Shown: positions 20,999-33,028, counted from the first letter of the stretch. The stretch: 64,000 nt of DNA from Oxytricha trifallax (GCA_000711775.1 ARYC01002499.1:1-64000), one strand, 5' to 3'. The notes: generated by a model not told the origin, from the sequence alone. A program made the numbers and translations.

Positions 20999-21876
20999 TC
21001 AGCTAAATTTATTTCCTTTCTCACTTATCTGCAAGTTTAATTAAAGAAGAGAAGAGATAAAAGGTCCAGTGATAGCGTTGCATTCTTTGGTAATGACAAG
21101 ATTCGTAAGTTAAGGGAGGTCAGATGATTATTAAAATGATCAATTTTACTCGCTATAACAAATTCCCTTTACTTTCTAGTATTAAAAAAAATTTCTGCAA
21201 AATTTAATATAATCACAGAAGTTACGAATAAGAATGCTTACTGCCAATATAAAGCAAATATAGCTTCCTTTATAATTAATATAACAACAGTGCCTCTGAT
21301 TAAAAAACTGCACCGAAAATAAAACATTGAGCTATTGAAGCACAAGCGAAGTGGTATGTAAAATATGTGAGGGGAGTTACAAACTGTTTTGATCATTTTC
21401 ATTAAGGGAATAACCAATTGAGACTAAATGTTTTCAAGTAGTTATTTTTTAAACAATTAATTTAGTTTTTAAAAAATTCACAAAAAATTTATATTGCATA
21501 TCTTATTTATTTCACTCATTCTGCCATGTTTTAATATCCTCCATGTTCAAGATGACACAGGTGAGACTTCGGCTGCTGATAGAGGAATACATAGTACCTG
21601 ACCAGTGTTTTTACGTGAAAGATTTCTTGCTGCTGTCATGGCACTGGGTGTGCAAATAATGTTATGTTTTTATCTACTCTTGAAACGTCTTCTGTTGGAA
21701 CAGCTTTGATTGAGGTAATTAAACTCCTTTTCCTGCTCATTTTCTAATATTTATTATTAGCTCAACAATTATACTTGATTTAAAATAGCTACTCTTATGG
21801 TTCCTCGTAATAGTGCTCCCACAAGCCCAAACTCTTGCTTCTCTTCATCATCAATCTTTGAATTTCTTATCCTCAT
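20999..21876 (-). pseudogene. Intron-containing gene of unknown function, copy B (decayed)
   Basis: Paralogue of 8801-9669. The start at 21874-21876 gives MRIRNSKIDDEEKQEFGLV. The middle block reads NENDQNSLQLPSHILHTTS, then GSYICFILA. An intron-like GTAAGC...TTTTGCAG follows at 21195-21241. After removing it the frame joins ILESKGN, and a frame-shifted end reads SDLPQLTNLVITKECN. Several frame changes and a TGA remain. Conservation of the same peptide text as copy A, with different silent sites, shows that both descend from a functional protein gene. Confidence 0.55.
21195..21241 (-). other. Predicted spliceosomal intron in copy B gene
   Basis: 47 nt, minus strand, GTAAGC...TTTTGCAG. It aligns with the 46-nt intron at 8991-9036. 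Removing it restores continuity between FILA and the following exon. Confidence 0.55.
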
Positions 21877-22421
21877 GTACTAAAATACATTGAAATTATT
21901 TATATTAAATTTTAATTTTATTAAAATTTAAATTTAATATTATTATGCAAAGAAATTGAATCTTAAACTTCCTTAATATAATATTTTTTTATTAATTTTT
22001 ATTTTATTAAGAAACTTTTATCAAATCATTTTTATTTATGGAAATAAATAAAAATAAAATTTTATTTTATAAATATTTAATTTTTTCTTATGTTTATCAT
22101 TAAAAGTATATATTAAAATAATAATAAATTGTAAAAATAAGTATGTCGTTTATTATTTAAAATATCTTATATAAATTTGAATAAAATTAATTAAATATTA
22201 AAAGAATAGTAAATATATTTATCAGTGAATTTATTTTTAAATATATTTAAATTAAAAATTTATATATTATTGTTAAAATAGATAAAAATAGGAAATTTAA
22301 GAAATACAAATAAATTAATGCTATATTAGTAATTAAAACTGTCATTAATTAGGAGTATCATTGATACTAATTTGATTTAGATTTAAAGTTCATTTAATTA
22401 ATAAAATATATATTAAAAAGT

Positions 22422-22445
22422 GGTCAGGTGGTCAGGTGTCTGGCC
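22422..22445. repeat. Iteron-like tandem GGTCAGGT repeats (left arm)
   Basis: GGTCAGGTGGTCAGGTG plus a third, degenerate GTCTGGCC unit. The mirror lies at about 23151-23176 in the right arm. They occupy the place where the larger Rep element has its TGTACA iterons. Confidence 0.55.
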
Positions 22446-22575
22446 GGAGTTTTTGGTGGTCCACCGCAAATGTATTATATAATTAATTTTATATTTACCA
22501 ATGTATAGATTAAGCTAATACTACGGTCACTCACTAGATATCTCTCCCCTGTCTCTGACCAACGACTGTGTGTTC

Positions 22576-23090
22576 TCAAACGGTGCCTTCTTCTTCGAAC
22601 ACGAATGTTTCCTCTAGAATGCGAGTGATTTCTGTCTTCCCAATATTGGTTGGCCCGTATATCCAGATCCTGTGAATCTTGCTGTTCTCGCGCTTGATTA
22701 GGAGCTCATACAGGATATCGAGAATGTGGAGGGTAGCCGAGTGCTTGTAGTTCGGCAACCTTTGGAGTACTGGAGTCATCACCGTTTTCTTAAGATCGGC
22801 AATGTATTCTTGGAGAGATGTAATGATTGGTGCCCTCTCCCTAATGGCGACACCGGACTTCTGGATCACTTGATCTGCGTAGTTCATTGAGCTGTATGCC
22901 ATGGCAATGGCTACTAGCTGGGTCACATCGCCTGAATTCTTCCATATGAACTCCTCCTTTGACTGTGGTCCTCTGAAAGCCTTCCGATCATGTAGTCATT
23001 GGTAACATCGACAGCGCCTCTAGAACCGCGCTCCTGCATGCATGATTCCATCGTAGTGATCTCCTGTGTGCTGGTTCCATTGTAGTTCTA
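22576..23090 (-). pseudogene. Rep-like protein fragment with Walker A motif
   Basis: On the minus strand an upstream piece (about 23090-22940) reads TMESCMQERGSRGAVDVTND. A frameshift near 22990 leads into a 139-codon frame ending at TGA 22576-22578: FRGPQSKEEFIWKNSGDV, then a helical linker, then Walker A IYGPTNIGKTEI at about 22640-22675. The frame stops about 16 residues after Walker A, so Walker B, motif C and the arginine finger are missing. The layout fits the linker and start of an SF3 helicase of a CRESS-type Rep. Unlike most genes here it has few TAA/TAG codons. It is non-functional as it stands. Confidence 0.6.
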
Positions 23091-23472
23091 CACATTGGTA
23101 AATATAAAATTAATTATATAATACATTTGCGATGGACCACCAAAAACTCCGGCCAGACACCTGACCACCTGACCACTTTTTAATAATATATTGATTTATT
23201 AATTAATTAAATTTTAAATCAAAATCAAATTAGTATCAATGATACTCCTAATTAATGACAGTTTTAATTACTAATATAGTTTTAATTTATTTGTATTTCT
23301 TAAATTTCCTATTTTTATCTATTTTAACAATAATAATATAAAAAATCAACACAAGCTCTCATAATATAAAATTATCTGTTTGCGACTATTTATAATATAG
23401 TAATTATAAATAAAACAAATATATAAATATAATTATGAAAAAGTTAAGGAAAATAACTTATTTCATAATTCG

Positions 23473-23645
23473 TCAAATTTTATAATTTAAATATTCCTCG
23501 ATATATTTGAACTCAATGGCTGCTCTCTCAATGTCAGCAAGTGATCTCTTTTGCTTTGGACGATTTGTTAATCTTTTTATTCCTCTACATTATCTTCATC
23601 AAAAAAGGGGTCTATCACAATATACTCTTTGTTCCAAAATGTTAA
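23473..23645 (-). pseudogene. Coding-like remnant in right arm of copy B
   Basis: Two overlapping minus-strand readings are protein-like: FWNKEYIVIDPFFDEDN upstream, and ADIERAAIEFKYIEEYLNY ending at TGA 23473-23475. An indel apparently separates them. The matching part of copy A (14083-14250) supports a common gene end. I do not recognise it. Confidence 0.45.
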
Positions 23646-24345
23646 GAATACTTTAAATAACTTTTTTTTTAAATTAATTTTTTTAATGCCATAAAAATTA
23701 ACTTAAAATAGAAATATTTTCGTTTAAATAAAATTCACAAATACTTTAAAAAGTTATTTTTATATTTAATTATATCGTCGTAGTAGCATCTTAAAAAAAG
23801 AATGAAATTATAATTATAATTTTTATTTGGGTTTTCTAAAACAAAATAATCCTAAAGCATTAACCATAATTTTAATATTTTATTATTAAAATAAATTTTA
23901 CTTAATAAATATACTTGGACAATCAATATATCAATCTTAAAGAATTTTCAAGAGATCTTATTTTTTGATTTAATTTGATTTTTCTTTATTTGTTTTTGTA
24001 TTTTTTAACTTTACTTTCCTAACTTTTTTAAAGCAAATTAAAGCATTAAAATTTTGTAATATATTTAAATGTTCATTAAAATAATATAAATTTTATTATT
24101 AGGATAACATTAAAAACAATTGTTTTATGATGATGCTTTTAATTCATTGTAAGGTATACTTAAATTAATTGAAATTAATATTATTAATTAAAATTAATAT
24201 TTAGGGATTTTAGAGTTATATTTAAATCTTAATCTACTAAAATAGCTAATATGTTTCACCATCTTTACTCTTAAGGTTTGTTTTTATCGAATATTCAACA
24301 AATACTATATTTAAAAATTTAATGAAAAAAGAGTAATACCGATGT

Positions 24346-26335
24346 GAATATATTATATAATATCATATTTTATGATATTGTATACATATTTATACTTTTT
24401 AATTATATCATATAGTAACTTATGGTATATTTATAAAAAAAATTATTAATAATTTTAAATTTATTAAATAATAATACTTAAAGTAAATAGCTTTTAATTT
24501 ACAAAATTGAAAGCTATTATAAATGTTAAATCCCAAACAGTAATGTGGTTAGAAATGACAAATTTATTCTTCAGATTAATAAGATGTTAATAGGTAATTC
24601 AACACATGTTATAATTACTATGCAATCATAAAAATTAGGAATTAAGAAAGCCAAGGGTTCATTGCAAAACATTTGACTAAATATCAAAATTAATCTTTTG
24701 ATTATGAATCTTAAGTTATGAAAAGGGATACAAAATATCATAATTCTTTATTTATTTAAGAGTTATTTTTATTTATAATTATCTAGTTTTTGGGGTTTAT
24801 AAAGCTCTATGATAATAATATTATTTGAGGAAGTATAATTTCAATGAGAACATCAATAAAATTATTTGGTCCAATTTTATATATATTTAGATCAATGTAT
24901 TTTTTTAATTGTATTTTCTTATAAAATGTAAATTATTTCAAACAATAATCAGTATTATTCATTAAATTATAATAAATTATTTACATTACTATATAAAATA
25001 TATAATTAGTATTTAATGATTTCAATTTAAAATATAAATAATTTATAATTATAGTATTAATTCTAGGATTGTTTATATTTTTTTAATTATTTTTCAACAT
25101 AATATGCAATTAATTAGTTTACTTTTAACTGTGGGCTTTTACATTTTTAAAAATAAATATATTTATAAATCATTAAAAATATTATAAATTCAGTTTTATT
25201 TAATATCTCAATATTATTTTTATGTTTTCTTTAATATTTCAATTAAATTTAAAATGGTAATTTATTCTTGTATTAAATAAGTTTAAATAATTATTTTTAT
25301 TTATATTTATAATATTAATTCTCAGTCGGCTCTACATATTTTTTTCATCTATAAAGAATAAAAATTCTGCGAAGAGTCCATCTTTATATGTTATTTTTAT
25401 TAGCTTTCTTGATTATAATAATATAGGCATATTTAAGTTATTACAGTCAATTGAAATAAAATATTATTCTAAAATATGAAACATAGATCAATACAAATCT
25501 TAATATCTTATGAGTAAAATTATGGAATTGACAATATTATATAAGCTAGTCTTTAAAAAGATAAAATATAATTTCATTTGAGTTAATTGAGTTTTTTTAT
25601 ATTTTATACAAGTTATATGCTATTAAAAGTTTTAGATACAAACATTATGACACGATAACTTTAATGAAAATATGTTCTGAGGGGGAAGATTCCTGCACTT
25701 TTTTTTCAATTTATGTAAAATCAAATACATTTAATATAAATCATAAAATTAAAAATTTGTATAACTCACTAATATTAAGAGGATATTTATACATCATTTA
25801 ATTATCTCAAAAATATAGTCTAACTTTACAAACTTATTGAAAGAACATAAAAATTGAATTAAAAATAGAAATAACAATTTGATACAAAATTTAAAATTAC
25901 TTTGAAAAATGAGAGGACAATATAATGGCTAAGAAAAAAAAAACCAACAAATATCAGATGAAATAAGTGAGTTATTGGAATGTAAAAAAAGATATTGATT
26001 GATTGATTATTAAATTAAGTATAATTTAATCAATAAAATCAGTTTGGAAGTTGCTCTATAGTTTTAATAAAAATTATTTTTATAGAACAATATTTTTTTA
26101 AAAAAAAATTGCCAGAAACTTCCCTGAAATTTTTTTTTATCATAAATTGGTGCAAGAAACTTCCCTCCCTTGATTTTTATTCTTATTTATTTTGGTTAAA
26201 TGGACGAAATCAATTATTATTTTTAAAAATAAGGCAAGATTTGAACAAAAATGATTTGTTCTAAACTTTATTCGGATTGTCATTGCAATTATTGTATGAA
26301 TGAATTTTAATATAAAAATTAAATTAAATTCATTA
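24346..26335. other. AT-rich region, no gene seen
   Basis: About 2 kb of AT-rich DNA. Slightly richer patches (for example 25320-25400) have no convincing frame. Two direct AGAAACTTCCCT copies lie at about 26114 and 26157. Confidence 0.45.
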
Positions 26336-26339
26336 TTTG

Positions 26340-26625
26340 GACTATCAAATTATTTGCAGTTAACTTTCTAGTAACCTATAAAATAAAGTACTTGTTAAAT
26401 AGTTTAAAATTATCTGAGCTTTACTATAGAAGTTACCCTCTATCGCATCTTTCATGAAAGATAAATTGAGTTAATTTTAGGTAATTTGCTTTTTTATTTT
26501 TATTACAAATTAAACTCAATTTATCTTACTTGAAGGATACGATTAAGGGGTATTGTCAATAGTAAAGTTTCGCTGATTTAGACTATCGAATAAAGTATCA
26601 TATTTTATATGTTTCCAGAGATTTA
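26340..26625. mobile_element. Degenerate foldback/MITE relic M5
   Basis: Contains GCAGTTAACTTTCTAG, TGAGCTTTACTAT, TCTATCGCATC and, after an imperfect inversion, TAGTAAAGTTTCGCTGA. These are diverged versions of the arms of M1 to M4. The outer tips are no longer clear. Confidence 0.6.
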
Positions 26626-28177
26626 TCTTAAATAATATGTTCATATTTTAATAGTAAATTTATTTTAATTTCCTTACTAAATATTTTTCATTTAAACTAA
26701 CAAAATTCCATTTGTATGATAGCAATAAAATATAAAATATTGGAGCCAGAAAACTGATAGATTTAAATTTAATTCAGTTCAAAAGTCTTTTACCAATTAT
26801 TAAGTCTTAAGTATGTTTTATAATTATTTTTAAAACTTTCTATACTTATTTATTATTTAAAAAAATTAATCTCAATGAATATTAAAATAAAATATCTTAC
26901 AAAAGTATATTTATTCTGATTTTAAAAAAAATAATCATGATAAAACTTATAGTTTTTTAATACTAACAGAATATCAAACATTTAGTCATTAGAAATATAA
27001 CAATAATTCTTTTATTTAAAGTGCATATTAATTTTATGGGGTTTTTATTTGTTGAATAACAGCATACTATTCATTTTATTCTGATTCAATATTCTCTCAG
27101 AGCAGCTAAAATTCTTGAAAAATCTTCTTTATTATGTTAATCTTATAATTATGAATGAGTGTAGAACGGAAATCTATAAAAGTTCTCTATTTTTTAAAAA
27201 ATGTTTTATTTATTACTAAAAGCAGCTGTGATATAAATAAAATTTTAGTTTAAGCTTCTAAATGGAACCTTATAAAGACTATTGATGGGATAATTATAAA
27301 ATATGCATATTTTATTATTTTGTAATCAATATAATATTAAAGAATTCCTCGATAAGATTCCATTTATTTAATTAATATTAATTATCATTAATATAATTTA
27401 GAAAATATAGATTATTATATAAGTTCAAGAAAATATCTCAGGAACTTTTATTAAAAGAAATTCATGCAATCTCTAATTAAACTTTTGATTTCATTTAAAT
27501 TATTATTCTTCAATGATATTAACAACAGGCTAACTTTTATCATGATTTAAATAAAACTTTATATAAATGTAAAAACAATTGTAAATATATATATTTGCTT
27601 TATTTAATACATTATTGTTAAATTACATGTAATGCTAATTTTTTATTTAAAATTACTAAATTTATTTATCATTAAATATAAAATTAAAATTAAATTTTTC
27701 AATTAGATTCAATTATGATAAGTAATTATCAGATTATAGAAATTATCTTTAATAGAATCATAATGAATGACTTTAAATTATTCAATTATATAAGATTATA
27801 AAAAAATTATAATCTTTTATAAAATATTTAAACACAAAAATTTAGAAAATAATCCGACAAAAAGTTAATTTTCAAAATCAAATTCGTAATTATTAAGGGA
27901 ATCATTATATCATGAAATGTTTATCTATATGATTTTCTAAATATATATATTTTACCAGTATTATGTGAGAATTTCTAAAACAATTTTATAGAACTTATGC
28001 AATTTTTTATTTTTTATATACATCAGTTATAAACATATATAGGACTTTTGATGATAAGATTTTTAAATAATAATTCGAAATTCTAATACAAAGAAAAGGA
28101 ATCTCAAGAGGGAAATGGTAAAAAAAGAAAACAAAGGAGCCAATTTAGAAATGATTTCCAATAAATTATTATTTCGG
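26626..28177. other. AT-rich region, no gene seen
   Basis: AT-rich DNA preceding the complete TBE. No gene-like segment noticed. Confidence 0.45.
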
Positions 28178-28300
28178 AATCAAAACCCCAAAACCCCTTA
28201 ATGAGGTTTATAAGTGCTTTGATTTTTAGGGAATTTGTTAGGGGTTGGTGTTATTAATTAAATGTGAGACAAAAATAGCAAGCTTTTGGGGTCTATTTAT

Positions 28301-29326
28301 GATGAAGAGTATATAGATTTAGTGTTTAAACTGCGCTATGGATGTGATATATACAGTGAATAAATCAAACCAGTACTAAACTATAAGTCTATTGCGCTAC
28401 TCTTAAAGCGAAGTCCGTCAACTGTTCGCTCCCACTGTTTTATAGCAGTATAATTAAAGCAATAATAGCTGAATTCTAAGCCTAAGAGGTAGTCAAAGTT
28501 TTCATAGAAGCATATTGACTATCTTATTAATGAGAAAACCTTAAAGTATTGGGCTCGCTTCTCTCTCGACCAACGAGCCACTATGTTTCATCGCTAATTC
28601 CCTGAGTTGAAAATCTTTGCATAATCTGTTGCAAACATCTATAAACGAAATGGTATATCTTACAAAGGTGTGAATCGTATCAAGAGAGTGATTGATTTCA
28701 CTCTGTTATTTTACAACAACAACTTAAATTATATTTATAATTAAATGCAGAGAGCCTAATAGAATAATATTAAGTTTATGCATGCTGACGAGGCTGTGTT
28801 TACCTTCAACACTTTCATCTAGAAGTCTTGGTATAAGAGGCATAGTAATATAGAAGTATATGACTAGAAAGTCAAGGTATAAACAATGGCAATTCTTGGA
28901 GGTATTAGCGAGGATGCTGGTTTAGAAACTTATGTTATTCATCCTCGCTCTATTAAGACAGAGCAGTATATAAAGTTCTTAGAGCAGCTGAGAGAGAAAT
29001 AACCTGAATAAGAGATTATACTGTTTGTTGATAATCTTTCTGTTCATAAGACTAAAGAAACAAGGAAGCGTTATGAAAAACTAAGAATAACACCAGTTTT
29101 CAACGTACCTTACAGTCCATAGTTTAATGGAATTGAGTTCTACTGGGGTATATTAAAAGGTCATTACAAGAAACTGCTGCTATACCACTTGATGCATGAC
29201 CTACCTATCGATACAGTAGACTTTATTAAAAGCTCAGCGAAGAGAGTAGATAATTAATTGGCTTAAAAGTGTGCTAAAGAAGGGAGAGTGAATGTATATA
29301 AATAAGTTTTGTAGTTAAGTTAATGA
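28301..29326 (+). CDS. TBE transposase, DDE (Tc1/mariner-IS630 type)
   Basis: Cuts and joins the C4A4-ended element in the germline nucleus; TBE transposases are also implicated in programmed genome rearrangement. The frame runs about 341 codons to TGA 29324-29326 with TAA/TAG as Gln. An N-terminal helix-turn-helix (KSIALLLKRSPSTVRSH) binds the ends. The catalytic triad is visible as HADEAVF (codon 163), LFVDNLSVH (codon 244) and FNGIEFYW (codon 279), giving DD34E spacing. No TGA interrupts it. The frame lacks an ATG at its beginning: GATGAAGAG at 28301 follows ATGATGAAG, which could derive from ATGGATGAAG by loss of one G, so the start may be broken. It ends 9 bp before the end of the opposing 22 kDa gene. 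Confidence 0.88.
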
Positions 29327-29569
29327 ATATATAAGTCACATTTAAAATTCTTTAGTAGGAGCTGGCTTCTCTTTCTTTTCTTCCTACTTCTTGCTTCCCT
29401 CCTCCTAGGTTTCTTCTCTTGCTGCCAGCTCCAGCATCTATGTTCATTGACTCTGGAGGCTAAATATTTGAATAAAGTCTCTTGCTGACTTCATACTTTG
29501 TCTGCGACTTTCGCTCTCTGTGAAGCTTGCTCTATTCCTTCATCAAGAAGATGCCAGTACCAGATTTTT

Positions 29570-29595
29570 CTAAAGAGTTAAGCTACAAATCTTAC
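29570..29595 (-). other. 26-nt intron in TBE 22 kDa gene
   Basis: Minus strand GTAAGATTTG...CTTTAG. Removing it joins ISS to KKSGTG in one frame, exactly as the aligned 26-nt segment at 63101-63126 does in the other subfamily. Confidence 0.7.
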
Positions 29596-29986
29596 TTGAA
29601 ATATAAGGGTGCTTCTGCAGCTCTGATAGGCAGCTCTCACTTATCTTGATCCCTTGTTTGTCCTTATCTTCTGAAGAGATGCTGTACCTCTTCTAATGAG
29701 ATTCTTGGATAATTTCTTTCAAGTAATCCTTTAATTGTTGCAAGTATGCCAAAGAAATAGTTTCTTTCAGGTTGTTTATTTGACAACTGCTTCTTAATAG
29801 GCAGGTACTTTGAAACCTCTGGGTCATTCATAGCATTATCGTATAAGTTAGTCACTGATATTTCTGGATAGTTTGGAATCTCTGCAAACTTTACATCTTA
29901 AGTTTTCAAAGCTTTCTTCTCTTCGCAGAGTATCGCTCTTAGAAATGAAATTTTAGTACCTTCAATAGTTGGCAAGAACAAACCAA

Positions 29987-30937
29987 CTACATATTCAAGA
30001 TTAGCTGTTCTGACCGACACCCGACCCCCCCGTACCCCCCCTACCCCCTTAAAATATCCTATTTCATATCAAATTTTTTATCCTTAGGGTCTAAATCGAT
30101 TTCCTTTTTGACATCTCGATATCATAAATTCTATTTTTTTATATATAAAATTTCATAATTTTATCAAAATTTATAAATTCTATATTAATGCCTTATATGA
30201 TTTGATTTTTAAGTTTAAACAAGTTTCACAATGTTTTTCAAAATTTTTTGATTATCCTTTGTGAAAATATATAAAAAATAATTTTCAATTACAAATTTTA
30301 AAATTTAATTTATAATTAATTTTTATTGACTACCATACACAAATTTTATTCTAAAATTTTTTTTCGCTTAATTCAATTTCATTACAAGAAAGAGTATGAT
30401 TAATTTTTCAAATTTTCAAATTTCAAAATTTTATAATTTTTTTCATTATCAATTACAAAATATTGAAATTTGAAAATTTGAAAAATTAATCATACTCTTT
30501 CTTGTAATGAAATTGAATGAAGTTGAATTAAGCGAAAAAAATTTTAGAATAAAATTTGTGTATGGTAGTCAATAAAAATTAATTATAAATTAAATTTTAA
30601 AATTTGTAATTCAAAATTATTTTTTATATATTTTCACAAAGGATAATCAAAAAATTTTGAAAAACATTGTGAAACTTGTTTAAACTCAAAAATCAAATCA
30701 TATATGGCATTAATATAGAATTTATAAATTTTGATAAAATTATGAAATTTTATATATATATAAAAAATAGAATTTATGATATCGAGATGTCAAAAAGGAA
30801 ATCGATTTAGACCCTAAGGATAAAAAATTTGATATGAAATAGGATATTTTAAGGGGGTAGGGGGGGTACTACCAAGAAGAAGGGTACGGGGGGGATCGGG
30901 TGTCGGTCAGAACAATTAGCTACTATGAGTTCATTAC
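29987..30937 (-). other. 36-nt intron of TBE 22 kDa gene, enlarged to 951 bp by a foldback insertion
   Basis: Minus strand GTAATGAACTC...ATATGTAG. Without 30006-30914 and one ATTAGC copy it is 36 nt, the same length as the aligned intron at 62672-62707. Exons on both sides align to the other copy. Confidence 0.7.
30006..30914. mobile_element. Foldback element F1 (TGTTCTGACC family)
   Basis: Tips TGTTCTGACCGACACCCGAC and its inverse, long near-perfect inverted arms of about 440 bp, and C-runs/G-runs just inside the tips. It is flanked by an exact 6-bp duplication ATTAGC (30000-30005 and 30915-30920). No gene. A second member lies at 40701-41512. Confidence 0.92.
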
Positions 30938-31648
30938 CTTGCTACACCAGGTAGCGATGTAAATCCACCTTGCTTCTAAATCTTTGAATAAATTCTGTTG
31001 CTTGCACTCTTTTCATTGCATCATTCATTGACTCCATCTTGTTTACAGATCTAAGAAATGGTATTCAAATTTAAGTTTATTGATTTCAATTATATACCTC
31101 TGAAAAACTTACTATTAAATATGGGCATCCTATAGGAGGTCAACCTCTAAGTAGGATATGGAGAAGGTTTTGAGAACTGGTTTCAAACTTGAGAGATTGA
31201 TATCAATTTCTGCTGCAATAGCTCCATATTTAAAAATTTAAATTGGTACGTACTTAATTAGGAGCACCTCTTAAATTGGTACGTGCTATAATCAACTTAT
31301 TATTGAAAGCTAAAATGGTTACTTTCTCACCTATATTTAGAGCTGGTTCGTCCCTTAGCACTCATATATCTTCTCTAATACTCTTAAAACTTCCCTTGAA
31401 ACTTGAAGGCTTGGAAAGCTCTCATATAAGCTCTGAGTTATAGAGGCAGATTTATCATTTTAAATTCAAATTTAAATATGAGCGCTAACATTTTAAGAAA
31501 AACAACAGCACTTCCATCAAACTAAATGAGACTTACCTTTGGCAGCAATAAAAAGTGTGATAGCTGTGAGATGAACTCTCATAAAAAACTACCAGAGCTA
31601 TCACTTGAGGTCTCTGTTTTTTAAACAGAAATTAATAATAGAAAATAA

Positions 31649-32907
31649 ATGGCAAACAAGTGTGTAGGAGACAGAGAGGAGGAGAAAGGTATTAATGAAA
31701 CTCCTAAACAAACTGAAGAAGTAGAAGTATACTTTTGTGAAAAGTGTGAGAGAGACTTCGTTCATAAATCTATTTGGTATAGGCATATGAAAGAGCATAG
31801 AGAAGCCAAGCAAACTGTATACTTAAAGCACGATAAAATCGACTGAAAGTATGATTGCTTCGAGTGCCATAAGCAGTATGCTCATACAAGAGATTTAAGG
31901 AAGCATCTTTTAAAAGCTCACAAGAAAGATTTAGAAATTGAAAAGGATGAAGATGAATTGAAGCTACTAAAAAAAGGAAAAGCAAGAGAATCTTTGAAAG
32001 TGTTAGAGCTCGAACAAGCTAGTGAATCAGAATATGTGAGGAAATCACGCAACTTACTAGCATCAGAAATCACAAAGATCATGATTAAAATTAAAAAAAA
32101 AAAGATACATTTTCTGGCCTAAATTGACATAGACACTTCACTTTAAAGCTACCTTTTATTAGAAGACTCCTTTGATAAGAAAGTTATCAATGATCATCAA
32201 TACGCATACAAGGTGTATCCCTTCAACTATCTCTTAAGTGATGATAAATATTAGATGGAGTTTACAAATGAGTATCAAGTACTCACTCAAGCAAAATTTA
32301 AAGAGTGTAGTTACTTAATCAAGCTAGATGCTGTTCTCCTTGCCAAGGATCATGTTGCTTTCAGACTCCCACTCTATGAAATGACTCTAAGAGATTTCAT
32401 AACAGATCAAAGGAATTATAAGTAACTTGGATAAATAGCAACTCAGACCATACAAGGCATTAAAGAGCTACATAAGTTAGGCTTTATTCATAGAGATTTG
32501 AGGCCAGAAAATATAATGATAAACTTCTCGCCTGTAAGAGTAGCAATAATCGATTTTAACAGAGCCTAAATAGTGGAAGTATCAAGGCTTGGAACTGTAA
32601 TGGGAACGCAAGGGTACTACCCAGAAAGAGAAGACTGGAGAGATGGAGACTTTTAGTGGGATGTGTAGGCTTTAGCAGCAATAATAATAGAGTGCGATAT
32701 GCCTCGCAACGATTACTACTCTACAAGGTACGAGAAGGATGCAAGGCTGACAAAACAAGAGTATCTGAATCAATGAAACTAATGGCAGAGCCAATAATAA
32801 TTAAACCAAACTCAAGATCAGACATATCAATAGAGCAGATAGAGTTGTGGTTAAGTAAGATAAACTTTAGACCTCTCCCACATGATCCAAAAGTGCATTT
32901 TAAGTGA
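31649..32907 (+). pseudogene. TBE zinc-finger/kinase gene, broken
   Basis: Close copy of the gene at 35-1312. The two C2H2 fingers and the kinase are recognisable, but codon 66 is TGA (31844-31846). A deletion of roughly 20 nt near 32745 shifts the frame so that the last part is read only in another frame ending at TGA 32905-32907. The catalytic loop reads HRDLRPEN (Lys to Arg after HRDL), and the conserved Trp of DVWALA has become TAG (Gln). It would not make an active kinase. Confidence 0.88.
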
Positions 32908-33028
32908 TTAAATTAAATACATTTACTATAAATTACACATTAATACCTATTAATAACCCCAACCCCTAACAAATTCCCTACAAATCAAAGCACTATAAAC
33001 CTTATTAAGGGGTTTTGGGGTTTTGAAT

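Larger units (their letters stand above)
22265..23339. mobile_element. Smaller inverted-repeat element with a Rep-like helicase remnant
   Basis: Arms of about 230 bp begin with TATTATTGTTAAAATAG and end inside at ACCAATGTA. Outer tips match those of the 11604-13879 element; inner arms differ. Each arm has a tandem GGTCAGGTGGTCAGGTG followed by TCTGGCCGGAG and a GGTGGTCCACC hairpin. The core is about 590 bp and much richer in G+C than the surroundings. Confidence 0.75.
20955..24345. repeat. Repeat copy B (paralogue of copy A)
   Basis: Colinear with copy A but without the 1.6-kb retroelement-like insertion and with a much smaller, decayed Rep module. It therefore gives the pre-insertion state of copy A. 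Similarity runs from the minus-strand gene (20999-21876) through the Rep module to the right tail ending near 24330. Confidence 0.75.
29336..31037 (-). pseudogene. TBE 22 kDa-type gene, two small introns, interrupted
   Basis: Start ATG 31035-31037 (MESMNDAMKRVQATEFIQRF). Exon 1 ends LVQQ at 30938. Intron 1 (29987-30937) contains the foldback insertion; without it the intron would be 36 nt. Exon 2 reads VGLFLPT, EIPNYPEISVTNLYDNAMND and KQLSNKQPERNYFFGIL. A 2-nt deletion near 29737 then shifts the frame, after which IIQESHQKRYSIS and LQKHPYISS continue. A 26-nt intron lies at 29570-29595 and a Lys/Glu-rich tail, itself once frame-shifted, ends at TGA 29336-29338. The protein is a TBE product of unknown function. 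The copy at 62577-63360 has the same exon structure. Confidence 0.8.
28181..33025. mobile_element. Complete TBE transposon
   Basis: Starts CAAAACCCCAAAACCCC (28181) and ends with its inverse (33025), with about 80-bp terminal inverted repeats. It is flanked by AAT at 28178-28180 and 33026-33028, as expected for the 3-bp ANT target duplication. Gene order is transposase (+), 22 kDa gene (-, tail to tail with it) and zinc-finger/kinase (+). Its kinase text is close to that of the element at 1-1431. A 909-bp foldback element is inserted in it. Confidence 0.95.

Noticed and set aside
26110..26180. Two AGAAACTTCCCT copies, with similar text near 47580 and 47870
   Set aside because: Short and not at consistent positions or orientation. 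Not enough to define an element.
31770..31985. Minus-strand frames over the TBE kinase start
   Set aside because: Antisense shadows of the zinc-finger/kinase gene.
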